Assembly: GCF_005048155.1 (NCBI RefSeq)
Contig: NZ_SUMB01000010.1
Coordinates: 310,001 to 374,000, forward strand
DNA from: Streptomyces piniterrae
Lineage (GTDB): Bacteria; Actinomycetota; Actinomycetes; Streptomycetales; Streptomycetaceae
DNA: 64,000 nucleotides
Reading direction: 5' to 3'
Below, piece by piece: positions 1 through 8,545 of this stretch. Position 1 is the stretch's first letter. The number at the start of each line of letters is the position of its first letter. A model generated the notes under the pieces. That model was not told the DNA's origin and ran no database searches. It saw only the letters and a program-made list of their open reading frames with translations. Position numbers and translations under genes: made by a program.

Positions 1-105
1 CCCTGCCGCCGCTGCGGCACACCGATCCGCCGGCGCCCCTGGATGAACCGCTCCAGCTACTTCTGCCCCCGCTGCCAGCGCCCGCCCCGGCCGAGCCGGC
101 CATAG
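1..105 (+). CDS. mutM: Formamidopyrimidine-DNA glycosylase, C-terminal fragment
   Basis: Only the last 34 codons are inside the window; the gene starts upstream. The visible part is a zinc finger with two C-x2-C pairs (CRRC near residue 2 and CPRC near residue 22) separated by 16 residues, plus a basic tail. This is the DNA-binding zinc finger that ends Fpg/MutM and Nei glycosylases, which excise oxidised purines such as 8-oxoguanine. MutM is preferred to Nei because mutM lies just upstream of acyP and smc in Streptomyces. The catalytic N-terminal Pro-Glu lies outside the window, so activity cannot be judged here. Confidence 0.8.
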   Translation, partial: PCRRCGTPIRRRPWMNRSSYFCPRCQRPPRPSRP

Positions 106-269
106 AGCCGGCAGGTCCACGCGGCACGGCCCCTTCGGTACGCGATCATGGCGGGAAGGTAGCAGCGGGGTGGCGGGCGGTGCACGGGGGGTACCGGAAC
201 GTAGCAGTCCGATAACTCCTGCACTCCGCGGATGTACCCCGGCGGATGGCGCCGGTAGGTTCAGCGCCC

Positions 270-494
270 ATGACACAGGACGCCGAGAGCATCGACCGGC
301 AGCAGCTCATGGAGGAAGCGCTCCAGGAGTTTGCGTCGCGCAGCGATGACCAGTTGGACTGGATGCTCGGGATCGTCAGGCATCGCCTCGGTGCCGCCCG
401 CCGGATGGGCGTGGACATACCGGGTGACCTGGCCGAACGAGTGGCGCGACTCTCCGAGAAGCGTGGCTGGCCGGTCGACCAGCCGCAGCGCTGA
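270..494 (+). CDS. Small conserved-type hypothetical protein, 74 aa
   Basis: This is a short soluble reading frame with G/C-rich third positions typical of real genes here. The product is charged and probably helical (acidic N-terminal half, then an Arg-rich segment around residues 40-60), with no membrane segment, signal peptide or cysteine motif. ATG at 270 is preferred over ATG at 246 because the extra eight residues are low-complexity. The ribosome binding site is weak. It lies alone between mutM and the minus-strand SCP-domain gene. I do not recognise the family. Codon use supports coding, but a spurious frame remains possible. Confidence 0.5.
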   Translation: MTQDAESIDRQQLMEEALQEFASRSDDQLDWMLGIVRHRLGAARRMGVDIPGDLAERVARLSEKRGWPVDQPQR

Positions 495-611
495 GCTCGG
501 GAAGCGCGGAATGATCAAACTGCTGGCCATGCGGTTACCCGCCGGGGCGGCCCTCCGGGGGACGGCCCGGCCGATCGGCTGACGCAGCCGAGGCGGGCGG
601 GAACGCCCTGC

Positions 612-1535
612 TCAGAACCCGAAGTCCTGGGTCCACCACGGGCCGCCAGGGCCGAAGTGGACGCCGACGCCCAGGGTCTTGTAGTCGCAGTTGAGGATGT
701 TGGCGCGATGGCCCGGACTGTCCATCCAGGAGTCCATCACCGACTGGGCGTTGGCCTGGCCGCGGGCTATGTTCTCGCCGCCGAGGTCGGTGATGCCCAG
801 CTCACGGGCCCGGTCCCACGGCGTGTCGCCGTCCGGGTCGGTGTGGTCGAAGAAGTCGCGCGCAGCCATGTCGTCACTGAACCGCTGTGCCAGAACGGCC
901 AGTTCCTTGTCCGCGGTCACCGGGGAGCAGCCGGCCTGGGCGCGCTCCTGGTTGACGAGGGACAGCACCTGGGCCTCGGCGGACGATCCGGCGTCCGGAG
1001 TTTTCGAGGGGGTCGCCGACGGCTTCGGCGTCGCCGCGGTGGTCCGGCCGGTGCTCTTCGCGGGCGCAGGCGAACCGGACTCCTCGGTGGGCGATTTGCT
1101 CGGCCGGCGCGGCGAGGGGGAGGTCGAGGGTGCGGCCGCCGAGGACGGGCGGTCGGTGTCCGGGGCCGTGGGGCGTGCGCCGCCGCGGCTCGCGGTCTCG
1201 CCGCCGCGGTCCGCCGGCGTCGCCGACAGGCTGCCCTGGGGTGACGCGTCCGGCAGTGCGTCGGCGCGTACCCGGTCGGCGCGGTCGTCGCTCCCGCCCA
1301 GCCCGAACTGGCCACCGCCCGGGATCAGTCCGGACGCGACCGCCACCGCACCCATCGCCACGGCGGCGGAGGCGCCGAGCAGCCCGGTACGGACCGGCGC
1401 CGTCCGGCGGCCGCGCGCGCGGTGGGCGCCGTGCCGCGCCGGGGCGTGCGCGACGGACGAGGCCGTCGGCGCGTCAACAGGCGGAGCCCCGGAAGACACG
1501 GGCGCTTGCGGAGCAGAGCGTCGATGGCGGCCCAT
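612..1535 (-). CDS. Secreted CAP/SCP-domain protein
   Basis: The 307-aa product has three parts. A basic N-terminus with a hydrophobic stretch at about residues 45-70 is probably a signal or anchor. It is followed by a long Ser/Thr/Pro/Ala-rich linker (about 80-180). The C-terminal 120 residues form a CAP/SCP domain containing the His of FFDHTDPDG, GENIARG and SPGHRANIL, which supply the usual His/Glu/His cavity residues. Bacterial CAP proteins are cell-surface proteins, several linked to wall metabolism; the ligand here is unknown. A longer frame exists, but ATG at 1535 has a good GGAAG ribosome binding site and gives a sensible export signal. It is transcribed divergently from acyP. Confidence 0.8.
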   Translation of the reverse strand: MGRHRRSAPQAPVSSGAPPVDAPTASSVAHAPARHGAHRARGRRTAPVRTGLLGASAAVAMGAVAVASGLIPGGGQFGLGGSDDRADRVRADALPDASPQGSLSATPADRGGETASRGGARPTAPDTDRPSSAAAPSTSPSPRRPSKSPTEESGSPAPAKSTGRTTAATPKPSATPSKTPDAGSSAEAQVLSLVNQERAQAGCSPVTADKELAVLAQRFSDDMAARDFFDHTDPDGDTPWDRARELGITDLGGENIARGQANAQSVMDSWMDSPGHRANILNCDYKTLGVGVHFGPGGPWWTQDFGF

Positions 1536-1551
1536 CCGCTGACTTCCTTCC

Positions 1552-1567
1552 CCGGTGCAAGCACCGG
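1552..1567. repeat. Inverted repeat in the SCP-gene leader
   Basis: A perfect 7-bp inverted repeat with a 2-nt centre (CCGGTGC, AA, GCACCGG) lies 17-32 bp upstream of the start codon of the SCP-domain gene. It overlaps the region just before the ribosome binding site, so it could be an operator or a short leader hairpin. Confidence 0.45.
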
Positions 1568-1613
1568 CTCCACTGGAGCGGCTCACGCCGCACAGCCGTC
1601 TGGCGTCAATACG

Positions 1614-1633
1614 ATTCACCCGAAAGAGTGAGT
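1614..1633. promoter_or_regulatory. Palindromic motif in the SCP-gene/acyP intergenic region
   Basis: ATTCAC and GTGAGT arms (one mismatch) flank an 8-nt centre in the divergent space between the SCP-domain gene and acyP. The position fits an operator serving the minus-strand gene. No regulator is assigned. Confidence 0.3.
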
Positions 1634-1712
1634 CTCGTTGACGGGGGACTGTACGCCATGGCGCGGGGGGGCCGAGGTGTCCACGGAGCAATTGGCCGGT
1701 TAGCGTGCGCAC

Positions 1713-1994
1713 ATGAACAAAGAAGTGCGGATGACCGCCTGGGTGCGCGGCCGGGTCCAGGGCGTCGGATTCCGCTGGTTCGCCCGTGCCAATGCCCTGC
1801 GAATCGGTGAACTCGCCGGATTCGCGGTCAATCTGGGCGACGGCCGTGTGCAAGTGGTCGCCGAGGGGCCGAAGGACCGCGTCGAGCAGCTGCTGGAATG
1901 GCTGCGTACGGGAGACACGCCCGGCCGGGTCGATGGAGTCACTGAGATCTGGGACACGCCGCGGGGCGGTTATGACGGCTTCGAGATCCGCTGA
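1713..1994 (+). CDS. acyP: Acylphosphatase
   Basis: The 93-aa product matches the usual size of acylphosphatases, which hydrolyse carboxyl-phosphate bonds such as in acetyl phosphate. The signature GRVQGVGFRWFA near residues 13-24 holds the phosphate-binding loop and catalytic Arg. The motif around GFAVNLGDGRVQVVAEG (35-51) contains the catalytic Asn. Both active-site residues are present, so the enzyme should be active and cytosolic. In actinomycetes this gene commonly sits between mutM and smc, as here. Confidence 0.93.
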   Translation: MNKEVRMTAWVRGRVQGVGFRWFARANALRIGELAGFAVNLGDGRVQVVAEGPKDRVEQLLEWLRTGDTPGRVDGVTEIWDTPRGGYDGFEIR

Positions 1995-2374
1995 GCGGGC
2001 CCGGTGAAACCGGCCGTACGGCCGTCAAAAACGATCTCCCGGGTATGCCTTTGTCAGCTGCTTACAGGAGATAAGGGCTGGTGGTTGCCAACTCGGCCGA
2101 CCCGTGCAAGGCTGCCGCTGTACGGATGATCTCCACACCCCGCGGGGCCTTTCTGGGGAGCCGACGCAGTGCCTTCGCGGCCGCGTGCTCCCGGGTGCCC
2201 GAGGATACGGGGTGTGATCGTGTTGACCCTCAAACCGTTTGGTGAGACTCTGGAATCCCCGCGCACCTTAGCTGTTTGGCATTGAAGACACCAGTAATGA
2301 CAAGCACCGCGGGTGCGAATCCCTCACGACCCACACCGCTTCGGTCGGTCACTCAGTGTGGAGGACCATCCATC
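1995..2374. other. Intergenic region upstream of the 67-aa gene
   Basis: I find no convincing gene in these 380 bp. TTGACC at 2223-2228 could be a -35 element, but no good -10 follows. A GGAAT box at 2252 has a GTT 17 bp further on, which resembles a sigma-R promoter with slightly short spacing. A T-arm-like GGGTGCGAATCCC at 2311-2323 has no tRNA around it. Confidence 0.4.
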
Positions 2375-2578
2375 ATGGCAAAGGCGCTTCTCGGTTACGT
2401 CGGCGGCTCCGACCCCCGAGTCCTCTCCGAGATGCGACGGCTTCAGCAGCGCGTCCAAGACCTCGAATCCGAGCTTATTCGGATGCAGGCCGAAAACGAC
2501 ATGCTGTCCGCTGCCGCACGTCGCGACGACTCGATGCTGGACATCGACGTACCCCAGGCGGAGCCCGCGCTCACCTGA
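2375..2578 (+). CDS. Small coiled-coil protein, 67 aa, conserved beside smc
   Basis: The short protein begins MAKALLGYVGG. Residues 18-45 form a heptad-like coiled coil (MRRLQQRVQDLESELIRMQ), and the tail is acidic. ATG at 2375 has a strong GGAGG ribosome binding site 9 bp upstream. I recall this small protein as conserved immediately upstream of smc in Streptomyces, but its function is unknown to me. The coiled coil suggests oligomerisation or a structural partner role. It is followed by a strong hairpin terminator, so it is probably monocistronic and not part of an smc operon. Confidence 0.8.
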   Translation: MAKALLGYVGGSDPRVLSEMRRLQQRVQDLESELIRMQAENDMLSAAARRDDSMLDIDVPQAEPALT

Positions 2579-2630
2579 CCCGCACCCAAGGGCCAGTCGG
2601 GCTGCTCGCCAGCCGCTTGAGGCACCGCTC

Positions 2631-2660
2631 TCAAGATCTGCAGCTCTTTCAAGATCTGCA
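2631..2660. repeat. 12-bp direct repeat next to a terminator
   Basis: TCAAGATCTGCA occurs at 2631-2642 and again at 2649-2660, ending where the terminator stem begins. Each copy contains the palindrome AGATCT. Confidence 0.7.
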
Positions 2661-2681
2661 AGGGACGCTTCGGCGTCCCTT
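2660..2681 (+). terminator. Hairpin terminator after the 67-aa gene
   Basis: A perfect 9-bp stem (AAGGGACGC and GCGTCCCTT) is closed by a TTCG tetraloop and followed by a T-rich run (TCGTCGTTT). It lies 82 bp after the stop codon and insulates smc. Confidence 0.88.
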
Positions 2682-2925
2682 CGTCGTTTCCGGTCCCGTT
2701 GCTTTCCGGCTGCTCGCCCGTCGTCCCGAATTCCCGCCCCGCTCCCGCCCGACTTCCGCGTGGTTCCGCCGGCCGGGCGCCTTGCTTACCGCTTGATGTG
2801 CCCTGCGCCTTCACCGGTGAAACCGAAAATGAACGGCGCGGCATACCCGTCCCCCGTACCGGGCCGGGAGCGGCGGCGGAATGTTGGGGCCGCCCGCCGG
2901 GGCGCGGCCGGTAGAGTCCAACGGC

Positions 2926-5900
2926 GTGCACCTCAAGAGTTTGACCCTGCGAGGCTTCAAGTCCTTCGCCTCCGCCACGACGCTGCGCTTCGAGCCCGGT
3001 ATCACCTGTGTGGTGGGCCCCAACGGTTCCGGCAAGTCGAATGTCGTGGACGCGTTGTCCTGGGTCATGGGCGAGCAGGGTGCCAAGTCGCTGCGCGGCG
3101 GCAAGATGGAGGACGTCATCTTCGCCGGGACGACCGGCCGGCTGCCGCTGGGCCGGGCCGAGGTCTCCCTCACCATCGACAACTCCGACGGCGCACTGCC
3201 CATCGAATACGCCGAAGTCACCATTACCCGGATCATGTTCCGCAATGGCGGCAGCGAATACCAGATCAATGGTGATACCTGCCGACTGCTGGATATCCAG
3301 GAATTGCTGTCCGACTCCGGCATCGGGCGCGAGATGCATGTCATCGTCGGGCAGGGGCAGCTCGATTCCGTGCTGCACGCCGATCCCATGGGGCGCCGGG
3401 CGTTCATCGAGGAGGCCGCCGGCGTCCTCAAGCACCGCAAGCGCAAGGAGAAGGCGCTGCGGAAGCTGGACGCGATGCAGGCCAACCTCGCCCGCGTCCA
3501 GGACCTGACCGACGAGCTGCGCCGCCAGCTCAAGCCGCTGGGCCGGCAGGCCGCGGTCGCCCGGCGGGCCGCCGTCATCCAGGCCGACCTGCGGGACGCC
3601 AGGCTGCGGCTGCTCGCCGATGATCTCGTCACGCTGCGCGAGGCGCTGCGCGCCGAGATCGCGGACGAGGCGGCGCTCAAGGAACGCAAGGAGACCGCGG
3701 AGGCGCAGCTGCGCGCCGCCCAGCAGCGCGAGGCGGTGCTGGAGGAGGAGGTCCGCACGCTGACGCCGCGGGTGCAGCGCGCCCAGCAGACCTGGTACGA
3801 GCTGTCGCAGCTCGCGGAGCGGGTGCGCGGCACGATCTCGCTGGCCGAGGCGCGGGTCAAGAGCGCCTCGGCGGCCCCGCCGGACGAGCGGCAGGGGCGC
3901 GACCCCGAGGACATGGAGCGCGAGGCGGCCCGGATCCGCGAGCAGGAGGCGGAGTTGGCGGCCGCGCTGGAGGCGGCGAGCCGGGCGCTGGAGGACACCG
4001 TCGAGCACCGCGCCGGGCTGGAGCGGCAGTTGGCGGAGGAGGAGCGGCGGCTGCGGGACGTGGCGCGCGCCATCGCCGACCGGCGCGAGGGCCTCGCCCG
4101 GCTGAACGGGCAGGTCACCGCGGCCCGCGGCCGGGCCGCCTCGGCCCAGGCGGAGATCGGCCGGCTGGCCGAGGCCAGGGACGGCGCCCGGGAGCGGGCG
4201 GCCGCGGCCCAGGAGGCGTACGAGCAACTCAAGGCCGAGGTCGACGGGCTGGACGCGGACGACGAGGAACTCGCGGGCCGGCACGACGCGGCCCGGCGGG
4301 AGCTGGCCGAGGCGGAGGCCGCACTGACCGCCGCGCGGGAGGCGCTGACCGCTGCGGAACGCAAGCGGGCCGCGACCTCCGCCCGGCACGACGCGCTGGC
4401 GCTCGGGCTGCGCCGCAAGGACGGCACGGGCGCGCTGCTGGCCGCCGCGGACCGGCTCACCGGACTGCTCGGCCCCGCCGCGGAGCTGCTGACCGTCACC
4501 CCCGGGTTCGAGATCCCGGTCGCGGCCGCCCTCGGCGCCGCCGCGGACGCCATCGCGGTCACCGACCCGGCCACCGCCGCCGAGGCCATCCGGCTGCTGC
4601 GGAAGCAGGACGGGGGCCGGGCGGCGATGGTGCTGGGGGCGGTGCGGCCCGCTGGTGCCGTCGCGGTTCCTGAGGCCGCCGCGCTCGCCGGAGCCGTCGG
4701 GGACGGTGAGCCGGGGGAGCCGGGTGAGCGGGCCGGGCACGTCGGCGGCCCGGCCGCCCCCGTCGGCACGGAGCAGGTGGCACGGGTCCCGGGCCCGGCA
4801 CGGGAGCCCGAGGCGGCGGCGCTGGCCGGAGCGGGTCCCGAGCATCCGGTGATCGGACCGCAGGCGACGGGCGGGGACGGCGCGCCCCAGCAGGACACGG
4901 CGGACGCATCCCACGGCGACGAGCGGACCGGCCTGCCCGCGTCGTCCGCGCGCAGCCTCCTCCCACCCTCCGCGCGCAGCCTCCTCCCACCCTCCACGCG
5001 CAGCCTCCTCCCACCCTCCACGCGCAGCCTCCTCCCACCCTCCACGCCCTGTGTTCCCGGCCCGCGTTCCGCGCCCGTACGCGCCGTGGAACTCGTCCGC
5101 GGACCACAGGAGTTGATGGCCGCGGTGGCCCGGCTGCTGCGGGACGTGGTGGTGGTCGGCACGCTGGAGGACGCCGAGGACCTGGTGGCCGCGCGGCCGG
5201 AGCTGACGGCGGTGACCGGTGACGGCGATCTGCTCGGCGCGCATTTCGCACACGGCGGGTCGGCCGGCGCGCCGAGTCTGCTGGAGGTGCAGGCGTCCGT
5301 CGACGAGGCGGCCGCCGAGATGGCGGAGCTTGCCGCGCGCTGCGCGGAGCTGGCCGAGGCCCAGCGAGCCGCGGGGGAGCGGCGTACGGAGTGCGCCGCG
5401 CTGGTCGAGGAGCTGGGCGAGCGGCGCCGCGCCGCGGACCGGGAGAAGTCCAAGATCGCCGGGGACCTGGGGCGGCTCGCCGGTCAGGCGCGGGCGGCGG
5501 CCGGCGAGGCGGAGCGTTCCGGCGCGGCGGCCGCGCGGGCCGAGGAGGCGCTGCTGCGGGCCACCGAGGAGGCCGAGGAACTGGCCGAGCGGCTCGCGGT
5601 GGCCCAGGAGGACCCCGGCGCCGGCGACGAGGAGCCCGACACGTCCGTACGGGACCGGCTGGCCGCCGACGGGGCCAACGCCCGGCAGACGGAGATGGAG
5701 GCCCGGCTCCAGGCGCGTACCCACGAGGAGCGGGTGAAGGCGCTCGCCGGGCGGGCGGACTCCCTGGACCGGGGAGCTCGCGCCGAGCGGGAGGCACGGG
5801 CGCGCGCCGAGCGGCGGCGCGCCCGGCTGCGCCACGAGGCGGAGGTGGCCGGGGCGGTGGCCTCCGGCGCCCGGCAGCTGCTGGCCCATGTCGAGGTGTC

Positions 5901-6879
5901 GGTCGTACGGGCCGAGGAGGAGCGCGGCGCCGCCGAGCGGGCCAAGGCCGAGCGGGAAGCGGCCCTGGTGGCCGAGCGCAACCAGGGCCGGGAGCTGAAG
6001 TCCGAGCTGGACAAGCTGACGGACTCGGTGCACCGGGGCGAGGTGCTGGGCGCGGAGAAGCGGCTGCGGATCGAGCAGCTGGAGACCAAGGCGCTGGAGG
6101 AGCTGGGGGTGGAGCCGGCCGGGCTGATCGCGGAGTACGGGCCCGACCAGCCCGTACCGCCGTCGCCGCCGGCCGAGGGCGAGCAGCTGCCGGATGACCC
6201 CGAACACCCACGGAACCAGCCGGTGGCCTACGTACGGGCCGAGCAGGAGAAGCGGCTGCGGGCCGCCGAACGGGCGTATCAGCAGCTCGGGAAGGTGAAT
6301 CCGCTGGCGCTGGAGGAATTCGCGGCGCTGGAGGAGCGCCACAAGTTCCTCAGCGAACAGCTTGAGGACCTCAAGAAGACCCGGGCCGATCTGCTACAGG
6401 TGATCAAGGAAGTCGACGAGCGGGTGGAGCAGGTCTTCACCGAGGCGTACCACGACACCGCCCGTGAATTCGAGGGCGTCTTCTCGCGGCTCTTCCCCGG
6501 CGGCGAGGGCCGGCTGATCCTGACCAACCCGGACGACATGCTCGCCACCGGAGTGGAGGTGGAGGCGCGCCCGCCGGGCAAGAAGGTCAAGCGGCTGTCG
6601 CTGCTCTCGGGCGGCGAGCGGTCCCTGACGGCCGTGGCGCTGCTGGTGTCGATCTTCAAGGCGCGCCCCAGCCCCTTCTATGTCATGGACGAGGTCGAGG
6701 CGGCGCTCGACGACACCAATCTGCAGCGGCTGATCCGGATCATGGAGGAGCTCCAGGAGAGTTCCCAGCTGATTGTGATCACCCATCAGAAGCGCACGAT
6801 GGAGGTCGCGGACGCGCTCTACGGGGTGTCCATGCAGGGGGACGGCGTATCCAAGGTCATCAGCCAGCGGCTCCACTGA
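2926..6879 (+). CDS. smc: Chromosome segregation ATPase SMC with an expanded hinge
   Basis: SMC is the ATPase of the bacterial condensin that compacts and segregates chromosomes. The 1,317-aa product has Walker A (GPNGSGKS, 31-38), long coiled coils, a central hinge, the C-loop LSLLSGGERS (about 1225-1234) and Walker B with the catalytic Glu (YVMDEVEAALDD, about 1251). GTG at 2926 gives the family N-terminus VHLKSLTLRGFKSF; upstream frame is not conserved in style. The protein is about 130 residues longer than Streptomyces SMCs that I recall (about 1,190 aa). The excess lies between the two hinge halves, at about residues 574-718. This insert is rich in Pro, Gly and Ala and holds four copies of an 8-residue repeat (SARSLLPP/STRSLLPP). 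All ATPase motifs are intact, so the gene appears functional. Confidence 0.96.
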   Translation: MHLKSLTLRGFKSFASATTLRFEPGITCVVGPNGSGKSNVVDALSWVMGEQGAKSLRGGKMEDVIFAGTTGRLPLGRAEVSLTIDNSDGALPIEYAEVTITRIMFRNGGSEYQINGDTCRLLDIQELLSDSGIGREMHVIVGQGQLDSVLHADPMGRRAFIEEAAGVLKHRKRKEKALRKLDAMQANLARVQDLTDELRRQLKPLGRQAAVARRAAVIQADLRDARLRLLADDLVTLREALRAEIADEAALKERKETAEAQLRAAQQREAVLEEEVRTLTPRVQRAQQTWYELSQLAERVRGTISLAEARVKSASAAPPDERQGRDPEDMEREAARIREQEAELAAALEAASRALEDTVEHRAGLERQLAEEERRLRDVARAIADRREGLARLNGQVTAARGRAASAQAEIGRLAEARDGARERAAAAQEAYEQLKAEVDGLDADDEELAGRHDAARRELAEAEAALTAAREALTAAERKRAATSARHDALALGLRRKDGTGALLAAADRLTGLLGPAAELLTVTPGFEIPVAAALGAAADAIAVTDPATAAEAIRLLRKQDGGRAAMVLGAVRPAGAVAVPEAAALAGAVGDGEPGEPGERAGHVGGPAAPVGTEQVARVPGPAREPEAAALAGAGPEHPVIGPQATGGDGAPQQDTADASHGDERTGLPASSARSLLPPSARSLLPPSTRSLLPPSTRSLLPPSTPCVPGPRSAPVRAVELVRGPQELMAAVARLLRDVVVVGTLEDAEDLVAARPELTAVTGDGDLLGAHFAHGGSAGAPSLLEVQASVDEAAAEMAELAARCAELAEAQRAAGERRTECAALVEELGERRRAADREKSKIAGDLGRLAGQARAAAGEAERSGAAAARAEEALLRATEEAEELAERLAVAQEDPGAGDEEPDTSVRDRLAADGANARQTEMEARLQARTHEERVKALAGRADSLDRGARAEREARARAERRRARLRHEAEVAGAVASGARQLLAHVEVSVVRAEEERGAAERAKAEREAALVAERNQGRELKSELDKLTDSVHRGEVLGAEKRLRIEQLETKALEELGVEPAGLIAEYGPDQPVPPSPPAEGEQLPDDPEHPRNQPVAYVRAEQEKRLRAAERAYQQLGKVNPLALEEFAALEERHKFLSEQLEDLKKTRADLLQVIKEVDERVEQVFTEAYHDTAREFEGVFSRLFPGGEGRLILTNPDDMLATGVEVEARPPGKKVKRLSLLSGGERSLTAVALLVSIFKARPSPFYVMDEVEAALDDTNLQRLIRIMEELQESSQLIVITHQKRTMEVADALYGVSMQGDGVSKVISQRLH
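4945..5040 (+). repeat. Four tandem 24-bp repeats inside smc
   Basis: Four in-frame 24-bp units run without gaps (4945-4968, 4969-4992, 4993-5016, 5017-5040), with a partial fifth unit to 5047. Units 1-2 and 3-4 differ at one base (gcg versus acg). They encode SARSLLPP twice and STRSLLPP twice, in the insert that splits the SMC hinge. Confidence 0.95.
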
Positions 6880-6898
6880 CCCCGTTCCCGCATCTTCC

Positions 6899-7015
6899 TT
6901 ACCTTCACAACTTGAACGTATTGGCCCTCGGGTGGCCGAGAAACGAATTCGTCACGTCCTATTGACTTCGAAACTTGAAGGCATAGTCTCTGCAACGTTG
7001 CTTTTACCTTCAAGT
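6899..7015 (+). promoter_or_regulatory. glcP promoter with operator-like repeats
   Basis: A promoter candidate is TTGACT (6962-6967), 16 bp, TAGTCT (6984-6989). Around it are an inverted repeat, ACTTGAAGG (6973-6981) and CCTTCAAGT (7007-7015), and a CG-centred palindrome GCAACGTTGC (6992-7001), which has the symmetry favoured by LacI-family repressors. TTACCTTCA also recurs at 6899-6907 and 7004-7012. The -10 and the likely start point lie between the arms of the inverted repeat, so a bound protein would probably block transcription. Confidence 0.55.
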
Positions 7016-7096
7016 GGTGGGTGCCCCTCACCCGTGCGCCACTGGAAGGGCCAGCCCCCGACGCCCGGCAGCGCAGCCGGGCAACTGGAGTTCACG

Positions 7097-8515
7097 TTGA
7101 CCAGCACCGCGCCGCCGACGGTCCCGGAAGGCCGCAAGGCCCACCCGGACCACCTCGGCCATGTCATCTTCATCACCGCGGCTGCCGCGATGGGCGGCTT
7201 CCTCTTCGGCTACGACAGTTCCGTGATCAACGGTGCCGTCGAGGCGATCCGCGGCCGTTACGACGTCGGGTCCGCCGTCCTGGCCCAGGTGATCGCCGTC
7301 GCCCTGATCGGCTGCGCCGTCGGCGCCGCGACCGCCGGCCGGATCGCGGACCGCATCGGCCGGATCCGGGTGATGCAGATCGCCGCGGTGCTGTTCACCA
7401 TCAGCGCCGTCGGCTCCGCCGTACCGTTCGGCCTGTGGGACCTCGCCTTCTGGCGGGTCATCGGCGGCTTCGCGATCGGTATGGCCTCGGTCATCGGCCC
7501 GGCCTACATCGCCGAGGTCTCGCCGCCCGCCTACCGGGGCCGGCTCGGCGCCTTCCAGCAGGCCGCCATCGTCATCGGCATCGCCGTCTCCCAGCTCGTC
7601 AACTGGGGCATCCTCAACCTGGCCGGCGGCGACCAGCGCGGCACCATCGCCGGCCTGGAGGCCTGGCAGTGGATGCTCGGCGTGATGGTCGTCCCGGCCG
7701 TGCTCTACGGTCTGCTCTCCTTCGCGATCCCCGAGTCGCCGCGTTACCTGATCTCCGTCGGCAAGGCCACCCGCGCCAAGGAGGTGCTGGCCGAGGTCGA
7801 GGGCCACACCGTCGACCTCGACACCCGCATCGCCGAGATCGAGGACGCGATGCGCAGCGAGCACAAGTCGACGTTCAAGGACCTGCTCGGCAGGAAGATG
7901 GGCTTCCTGCCGATCGTCTGGGTCGGTATCGGCCTCTCCGTCTTCCAGCAGCTGGTCGGCATCAACGTCGCCTTCTACTACTCCTCGACGCTGTGGCAGT
8001 CCGTCGGCGTCGACCCGAGCAGCTCGTTCTTCTACAGCTTCACGACGTCGATCATCAACATCATCGGCACCGTGATCGCGATGCTCCTCGTCGACCGGAT
8101 CGGCCGCCGCCCGCTGGCGCTGGTCGGCTCGATCGGCATGGCCGTCTCCCTGGGCCTGGAGGCCTGGGCCTTCTCCGCCAAGACCGCGGCCGGCACCCTG
8201 CCGACCACCGAGGGCACCGTGGCGCTGATCGCGGCACATGTCTTCGTGCTCTTCTTCGCCCTCTCCTGGGGCGTCGTGGTCTGGGTCTTCCTCGGCGAGA
8301 TGTTCCCGAACCGGATCCGCGCCGCCGCGCTGGGCGTCGCCGCCTCCGCGCAGTGGATCGCCAACTGGGCCATCACGGCCAGCTTCCCGAGCCTGGCGGA
8401 CTGGAACCTGTCCGGCACGTACGTGATCTACATGATCTTCGCTCTGCTCTCGGTCCCCTTCGTGCTGAAGTACGTCAAGGAGACGAAGGGCAAGGCGTTG
8501 GAGGAGATGGGCTAA
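7097..8515 (+). CDS. glcP: Glucose permease, MFS sugar porter family
   Basis: The 472-aa product is a 12-helix sugar/H+ symporter. Sugar-porter signatures are present: GFLFGYDSSVINGA in TM1, ADRIGRIR after TM2, PESPRYL at the end of the first half, FQQLVGINVAFYYSS in TM7, and DRIGRRPLAL in the second half. It closely resembles Streptomyces GlcP, the main glucose uptake system of S. coelicolor (SCO5578), which also lies between smc and ftsY. I chose TTG at 7097 because it has a GGAG site 8 bp upstream and gives the family N-terminus; an ATG-like extension to 6932 would run through the promoter. It is monocistronic, ended by a strong terminator. Confidence 0.92.
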   Translation: MTSTAPPTVPEGRKAHPDHLGHVIFITAAAAMGGFLFGYDSSVINGAVEAIRGRYDVGSAVLAQVIAVALIGCAVGAATAGRIADRIGRIRVMQIAAVLFTISAVGSAVPFGLWDLAFWRVIGGFAIGMASVIGPAYIAEVSPPAYRGRLGAFQQAAIVIGIAVSQLVNWGILNLAGGDQRGTIAGLEAWQWMLGVMVVPAVLYGLLSFAIPESPRYLISVGKATRAKEVLAEVEGHTVDLDTRIAEIEDAMRSEHKSTFKDLLGRKMGFLPIVWVGIGLSVFQQLVGINVAFYYSSTLWQSVGVDPSSSFFYSFTTSIINIIGTVIAMLLVDRIGRRPLALVGSIGMAVSLGLEAWAFSAKTAAGTLPTTEGTVALIAAHVFVLFFALSWGVVVWVFLGEMFPNRIRAAALGVAASAQWIANWAITASFPSLADWNLSGTYVIYMIFALLSVPFVLKYVKETKGKALEEMG

Positions 8516-8545
8516 CCCCCCGCCAGCCCCTCTCCTCAGTACTGG

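Larger units (their letters stand above)
2579..2925. other. Intergenic region between the 67-aa gene and smc
   Basis: The region holds the 12-bp direct repeats and terminator listed separately, then a C/T-rich stretch up to smc. The smc promoter must lie in about 2690-2925, but I see no clear -35/-10 pair. Confidence 0.4.

Noticed and set aside
2311..2323. T-arm-like sequence GGGTGCGAATCCC suggesting a tRNA remnant
   Set aside because: No acceptor, D-arm or anticodon arm could be found around it, and the upstream sequence is ordinary intergenic DNA.
2443..6342. Long minus-strand open frames of over 800 aa across smc
   Set aside because: They are shadows of smc caused by high GC; their products are Arg/Pro/Leu-rich without domains, while the plus strand encodes intact SMC motifs.
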